From Lachnospiraceae bacterium (GTDB lineage Bacteria; Bacillota; Clostridia; Lachnospirales; Lachnospiraceae), in NCBI GenBank assembly GCA_910575155.1, contig CAJTDX010000030.1:1-37734 (forward strand): DNA of 37,734 bases, written 5' to 3'. Shown here in pieces: positions 33,869-37,734 of this stretch. The notes beneath the pieces are model-generated. The model saw nothing but the letters and a program-made list of their open reading frames with translations, did not search any database and was not told the origin of the DNA. Both the position numbers and the translations under genes were made by a program. The first letter of the stretch is position 1, and each line of letters opens with the position of its first letter.

Positions 33869-33911
33869 AAAAAAGTACAGAGCAAAACCAAACTTTTGTG
33901 CTGTACTTTTT
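33869..33911 (-). terminator. conserved hairpin, copy D
   Basis: GTACAGAGCAAAA and TTTTGTGCTGTAC pair with one mismatch. Compared with the copies at 14 and 30 kb, the second base pair has changed from C-G to T-A on both sides, a compensatory change. It follows the Ig-like gene fragment and probably terminates it. Confidence 0.8.
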
Positions 33912-34500
33912 ATGAACTTCCATACACTCCATAACAATTATAAATTGTGATTGTAAAAGTTTTCGTTACTGTCCCTTTATAGTTCCCATTTCCTGTGATG
34001 ACTGTTTTCGCTGTCCCTGCATTCCTGTTATTCTGATAAGCGACCGTGTAATCTGTCCCCGCTTTTAAAACAGTGGCTCCGTCTTTCACGGTAACTGCTG
34101 GCTTTTTGACTGTTCCATCATATGCGTAGGCGGTTTTGCTTATGGTTATCGCGCATTTAGACAATTCTTTTGCGCCTGGCTCCTGCTTATCCACCTCTGT
34201 AATGGTAAAAGTTTTTGTAACTGTTCCTGTATAATTCCCTATTCCGGAAACAATTACTTTTGCCGTTCCTGCATTGACGTTATCCTGATAAGTAACGGTA
34301 TAATCTATATCCTCTTTCAAAATTTCACCTGTATATTCTACGGTAACAGTTGGTGTTTTGGCTTCTCCATCATAAATATAGAGCGTTTGGCTTATGATTA
34401 CATCCTTATCAGAAAGTATTTTCTGTGATGATATTCCTGTGGAATTTAGTTTCTCATTTCTTCCTTTATTTTCCTCAATACTATCATCTCTCAGCAGTCT
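33910..34500 (-). pseudogene. 5'-truncated Ig-like surface protein fragment
   Basis: The frame is open for 197 codons with no ATG start near its 5' limit (TAA at 34501-34503). It holds two complete Ig-like modules of about 85 residues: SQTLYIYDGEAKTPTVTVEY to IGNYTGTVTKTFTI, then SKTAYAYDGTVKKPAVTVKD to NYKGTVTKTFTI. They resemble the modules of the LRR protein at 15505-18909 but are not close copies. The signal peptide and front end are missing. A terminator hairpin overlaps its end. Confidence 0.7.
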
Positions 34501-34558
34501 TTACAATGCTAATTGCATATTTTTATTAACCTACGGATATAATTGGAACTGTAAAATT

Positions 34559-34583
34559 ATAGTATAAAATCTTATGATACTAT
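34559..34583 (+). promoter_or_regulatory. inverted-repeat operator before the XRE regulator
   Basis: ATAGTAT (34559-34565) and ATACTAT (34577-34583) are complementary with an 11-base spacer and end three bases before the GGAGG site of the regulator gene. An autoregulatory operator is likely. Confidence 0.5.
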
Positions 34584-34595
34584 GGAGGTTCTCTT

Positions 34596-34886
34596 ATGGT
34601 TCGTGGTCTTGGTGAAAAATTACAGTCGCAGCGCATGATGCATAAACTCTCACAAAAAGAAACCGCATCTATGCTTGGCGTGTCCCCTGCCGTCATTTCC
34701 AATTATGAAAACGGTGAACGCACGCCAAGCGTTGAAATGCTTATGTCACTGGCTGGTCTATACCACTGCTCCACTGATTATCTCCTTGGCCTGAGCAAAG
34801 ACACCAATGACAGACTGCTTGACTGCTCCATGCTTTCGGATAAGCAGATGGTTCTTTTAGAAAGTTTCCTCAACTCTCTCGGGTAA
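34596..34886 (+). CDS. XRE-family helix-turn-helix regulator
   Basis: A 96-residue regulator. The HTH is at residues 6-65: LGEKLQSQRMMHKLSQKETA, then MLGVSPAVISNYENGERTPS as the recognition part, then LAGLYHCSTDYLLGLS, the usual end of the domain. A short C-terminal helix may dimerise. GGAGG lies seven bases before the ATG. An inverted repeat at 34559-34583 suggests self-control. It converges with a minus-strand coiled-coil gene, overlapping by 30 bases. Targets are unknown; the nearest broken genes are a surface protein fragment and an acyltransferase. Confidence 0.85.
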   Translation: MVRGLGEKLQSQRMMHKLSQKETASMLGVSPAVISNYENGERTPSVEMLMSLAGLYHCSTDYLLGLSKDTNDRLLDCSMLSDKQMVLLESFLNSLG

Positions 34887-35072
34887 ACCGCTTAACATTC
34901 CCTGCATTCCTTTTAATGTCCTGCGCAGGGCTTTCACTGCGTAAAGTGTGTTGCGCTCTTCCTTTGCCAGCTCTAAGTTCTCTTCCAGTAATAAGGTTAT
35001 GCCTGCAGCTTCATTCAGCAGTTCCCTGAACTCCCCCATCCTGCTTTCCATGCCGTCCACTTTCTCTTTCAT
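34857..35072 (-). CDS. small coiled-coil protein
   Basis: A 71-residue protein with AAAGGAG before its ATG. It is almost fully helical and charged (ESRMGEFRELLNEAAGITLL, LAKEERNTLYAVKALRRTL), so probably a coiled coil. No family is recognised. Its 3' end overlaps the convergent XRE gene by 30 bases, which could allow antisense interplay. The good ribosome binding site and lack of a longer competing frame support it as a real gene. Confidence 0.55.
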   Translation of the reverse strand: MKEKVDGMESRMGEFRELLNEAAGITLLLEENLELAKEERNTLYAVKALRRTLKGMQGMLSGLPERVEETF

Positions 35073-35421
35073 TGCTTTTTCTCCTTTCCTATATTTTATT
35101 GGAATGGAATTGTAACGCTGTGGGATCTGGTGTCAAGACAGGATTTGGATTTTCACATTTTTCATAGGATACTGCACTTTAGAAAACACACTCTGTTCCA
35201 GATGCGCCATTGCTTGTCTTTGATCTAATATTTATTGTGGCAATCCATTTTTGTAATTTTTACCGTATCCCCTATTTTGTATTCAGCCGCATTTTGTACC
35301 ACACACATTCTTTTTAAACTTCACAATCAGAAACTCTATTGGAATATGTCAGCGATGATAATCTGAAAGTCGATGGAAAAGAGATCTCATTGATTGCCTG
35401 GACGAATAGTAGTCATACCTG
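35073..35421. other. intergenic region with no clear gene
   Basis: I see no gene and no clear terminator. On the minus strand a 30-codon open stretch (YKIGDTVKITKMDCHNKY) ends at a stop near 35230 and might be the scrap of a surface protein, but this is weak. Confidence 0.4.
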
Positions 35422-36190
35422 CTATACAATATATTTCCTCAGTATGGGGATCTTTTGCATAAGTTCCGATGCTGCAAGAGAAAGCCCAAATGCAAGTATC
35501 CAAAATAATAAAATCCCACCATATCCAACTCTCAACGGCGTAATATGAAATAATTTATAAAAAACATTCAAAAAGAATGTATGTACAAGATAAATTCCAA
35601 AACATACATTTCTTTTTGCCGAAAGGCCAGTATTCCCTTTCTTCAAATTTCTGAATGTTAAGAATAAGAATGCTGAAGCTGCGGCAGTAACCGGTGAATT
35701 ATATTGTACTTCCATCTCCAGTCCCATTACTCGGTTCAGAATTATAATACATTCCAGAATGGCAAGCAGGCCTGCACACCATCTCCAATTACATGTACCA
35801 TACTGATGTAAATAAAACCCTAACACATAATAAAACAAATAAACACATGACAACTGATAAACAATTCCTATATATATTCCAAATATACGTTCTGTAAATG
35901 GAAATAGAATATGAAAAAGGAAACCGAGAATCAAACCATATTCTACAAAACGCTTTCCACTCACATCATTCACGACAGACTTTATAAAAGGTGTAAGCAG
36001 ATAAATTCCTACAAGCTCATACAGATACCACATACTTTCCCATGTATTTCCAGAAAGTGTCAGGAAAAAACCCCGTATCACCATCATCCAGCAAAAACTA
36101 CCTTCCTGTGCAATTAACTCCATGACCGCATATGGAACACCAAACAAGAGGCTGTAAAAAATCTTGTGTCTATGGATTTTAGACTTTCCT
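35422..36190 (-). pseudogene. acyltransferase family 3 gene cut by IS256
   Basis: About 255 codons of the C-terminal part of an acyltransferase_3 (OafA/WecH-like) membrane protein, which O-acetylates surface sugars. Seven or eight hydrophobic helices are visible (LYELVGIYLLTPFIKSVV, YQLSCVYLFYYVLGFYLH, NVCFGIYLVHTFFLNVFYKL, LFWILAFGLSLAASELMQ). WYLYELVGIYLLTPFIK is typical of the family. The frame is open back to the IS end at about 36191, where it breaks, so the N-terminal catalytic half lies beyond the element, outside the window if still present. Confidence 0.8.
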
Positions 36191-36424
36191 GATAAGAATT
36201 AGATATGTAAGAGGTTTTTGTCGGTTTTATGTTTTTGGGACTGTCGAATTATTTCTTCTATTTATAGTATAACCATTCAGACGAAACCTATACATTTTTT
36301 TCGTTTTTTTATATGGCAAACAGGCATTTTATTATTGCCCTTTCCGTGGGCTCTGCCCACACCCGGCCTCCGGAATAAGGTTGGGATTTTCTGGCAATAA
36401 TATAAATGCCGATGGAATAAGGCT

Positions 36425-36456
36425 GGGATGGCAGGGTTTTCAAATGTTGCCATCCC
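36425..36456 (-). terminator. terminator of the IS256 transposase gene
   Basis: GGGATGGCA (36425-36433) and TGCCATCCC (36448-36456) form a 9-bp stem eight bases past the transposase stop on the minus strand. Confidence 0.6.
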
Positions 36457-36463
36457 GGTCTTT

Positions 36464-37678
36464 TTACAGATATTCCGTGAGACGTTCCCCATATAGGACA
36501 ATCAGCTGGTTCAAGACCTGATCCCAGTTCCGGTATCTCTGGGTCCATTTCTTTGTTACATTCTGGCTCGCCAGGTACAGCATTTTCTCCAAGGACGTGT
36601 CACTGGGAAATACGTTTTTTGTCTTGGTCACTTTACGGTACTGGCGGTTCAGCCCTTCTATGATGTTCGTGGTGTACATGATCCGGCGGATGTCATCCGG
36701 GAACTGGAAGAAAGAGCTGACATCTTCCCAATTGTTTTCCCAGTTGCTGATGGCGTAAGGGTATTTCTTTCCCCACATCTCTTTTATGTTTTCCAGCTCT
36801 GAAAGGGCGGCCGACTCGTTCGGGGCATTGTAGACGGCTTTAAAATCAGAGGCAAATTTCTTCAGGTCTTTGTAACTGACATATTTGAATGAGTTGCGCA
36901 GCATGTGGATGACGCACCTTTGTATCTCCGCTTTGGGGAATACCGCCTGTATTGCCTCTTTAAACCCTGGCAGCCCGTCCACGCAGAAAAACAGCACATC
37001 TTTCACTCCGCGGTTATGCAGGTCGTTCAGCATTCCCAGCCAGAACTTGCTCGTTTCGTTTGCCCCGACAGTAATGCTCAGTATCTCCTTGTAACCCTCT
37101 GCCGTCACACCCAGCACAACATAGGCTGCACGGCTTACTATCCTCCCATCCTCCCGGACTTTGTAATGGATGCAGTCCATGAATACAAACGGGTATACCG
37201 GGTTCAGGGGGCGTGACTGCCATTCTTTGACCTGGGGGAGGATTTTGTCTGTGATCTTGCTGACCATTTCTGCAGACAGTTCGATTCCATACAGGTCATT
37301 CAGCTGGTCGTGGATGTCCCTGGTGCTCATCCCCCGCGCATACAGGGAGATCACCTTTTCTTCAATCCCGGATATGTCGCGCTGGTATTTTGGTATCAGC
37401 TTTGGCTCAAACTCCCCATTCCGGTCCCTAGGCACGTCAATCTGGAACTCCCCATACTGGCTCTTGAGGTTCTTTGGGGAATGCCCATTGCGTTTGTTGT
37501 CTGTCTGTAAATCCCCCTTACGGTTTTTCTCATAACCGAGGGTGGCGTCCAGCTCTGCCTCCATGAGTTCCTGCAAGATGTCTTTGAAACTGTCCCGAAG
37601 GAGGGCATAGACATCGGTGACGCTGCTTAAGTTGTTTTCTGAGATAATCTGTCGAATTTGTTCCTTTGCTACTGGCAT
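36464..37678 (-). CDS. IS256-family (mutator-type) transposase
   Basis: A 404-residue DDE transposase, full length for IS256. ATG 37678 follows AAGGAG. The catalytic residues are visible: Asp in FVFMDCIHYKV, Asp in LFFCVDGLPGFKEAI, Glu in TTNIIEGLNRQYRKVTKTKN. VIHMLRNSFKYVSYKD is the characteristic helix between the second Asp and the Glu. The N-terminal GYEKNRKGDLQTDNKRNGHS is typical. No frameshift is seen, so it is probably active. It moves the element by a circular intermediate, as known for the family. Confidence 0.95.
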   Translation of the reverse strand: MPVAKEQIRQIISENNLSSVTDVYALLRDSFKDILQELMEAELDATLGYEKNRKGDLQTDNKRNGHSPKNLKSQYGEFQIDVPRDRNGEFEPKLIPKYQRDISGIEEKVISLYARGMSTRDIHDQLNDLYGIELSAEMVSKITDKILPQVKEWQSRPLNPVYPFVFMDCIHYKVREDGRIVSRAAYVVLGVTAEGYKEILSITVGANETSKFWLGMLNDLHNRGVKDVLFFCVDGLPGFKEAIQAVFPKAEIQRCVIHMLRNSFKYVSYKDLKKFASDFKAVYNAPNESAALSELENIKEMWGKKYPYAISNWENNWEDVSSFFQFPDDIRRIMYTTNIIEGLNRQYRKVTKTKNVFPSDTSLEKMLYLASQNVTKKWTQRYRNWDQVLNQLIVLYGERLTEYL

Positions 37679-37734
37679 AAAAACACTCCTTTTCGATAAG
37701 AATTTCCATATCCTAATTCTTACCAAAAAGGAGC

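Larger units (their letters stand above)
36191..37724 (-). mobile_element. IS256-family insertion sequence
   Basis: A complete element or nearly so. Left end GATAAGAATTAGATATG and right end (reverse complement) GGTAAGAATTAGGATATG are imperfect inverted repeats. It carries one transposase gene and a terminator. It has split the acyltransferase gene. I could not define a target duplication because only 10 bases of right flank are in the window. Confidence 0.8.

Noticed and set aside
33628-33915. 95-codon plus-strand ORF
   Set aside because: It crosses the conserved hairpin and repeat module, lacks a ribosome binding site and has no motif.
1-37734. CRISPR array
   Set aside because: Direct repeats found are coding repeats or dispersed copies; none is a series of 25-40 bp repeats with regular unique spacers.

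Overview
The window looks like accessory DNA from a low-to-mid GC gut Clostridium relative, most likely a Lachnospiraceae. Signs are strong AGGAGG ribosome binding sites, BspA-like leucine-rich-repeat surface proteins, a Rpn-type nuclease, a YqaJ/DUF932/RadC/LigA mobile block, IS256- and IS4-like sequences and many integrase remnants. No rRNA, tRNA, CRISPR array or core operon was found. This assignment rests on reading the sequence, not on a database search.

Layout. (1) 784-5061, plus strand, very AT-rich: five tightly spaced genes with a nucleotide theme. They are a papain/C39-like protein, an unknown domain fused to an MTAN-type nucleoside phosphorylase, a uracil phosphoribosyltransferase, a Nudix protein and a nucleoside 2-deoxyribosyltransferase-like protein. 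This is the best candidate for an undescribed system. (2) 5526-11635, higher GC and mostly minus strand: a recombination module of a conjugative or phage-like element. It holds a truncated Rad52-like annealing protein, YqaJ exonuclease, DUF932, two tiny proteins, an excisionase-like HTH, RadC and an NAD-dependent DNA ligase. (3) 11872-13126: a Rpn-type nuclease behind a small antitoxin-like gene. (4) 13533-15487: a graveyard with a uvrB 5' fragment, an internally deleted tyrosine integrase and a shrunken IS4-like element split by a 157-bp foldback MITE. (5) 15505-19149: a secreted LRR/Ig-like protein and a Uma2 remnant. (6) 20126-23692, plus strand: an operon of a lipoprotein, a glycine-zipper protein and a PH-like/nuclease-like/glycine-zipper protein. 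(7) 23769-24339: a RelE/ParE-type toxin-antitoxin pair. (8) 24462-24960: a second MITE copy beside another integrase/uvrB remnant. (9) 25044-29930: a large repetitive adhesin. (10) 30304-33403: a sugar-binding lipoprotein and a chemoreceptor behind a strongly structured leader RNA. (11) 33869-36190: a broken Ig-like protein gene, an XRE regulator, a small coiled-coil protein and an acyltransferase cut by the IS256-family element that fills the right end.

The recurring theme is an integrase 3' end followed by a conserved terminator hairpin and then a uvrB upstream or 5' region. Parts of this module occur near 14 kb, 24.7 kb, 30.2 kb and 33.8 kb, which suggests repeated integration or recombination at one kind of junction. 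The surface proteins, chemoreceptor pair and toxin-antitoxin genes are the cargo that has accumulated between these scars.
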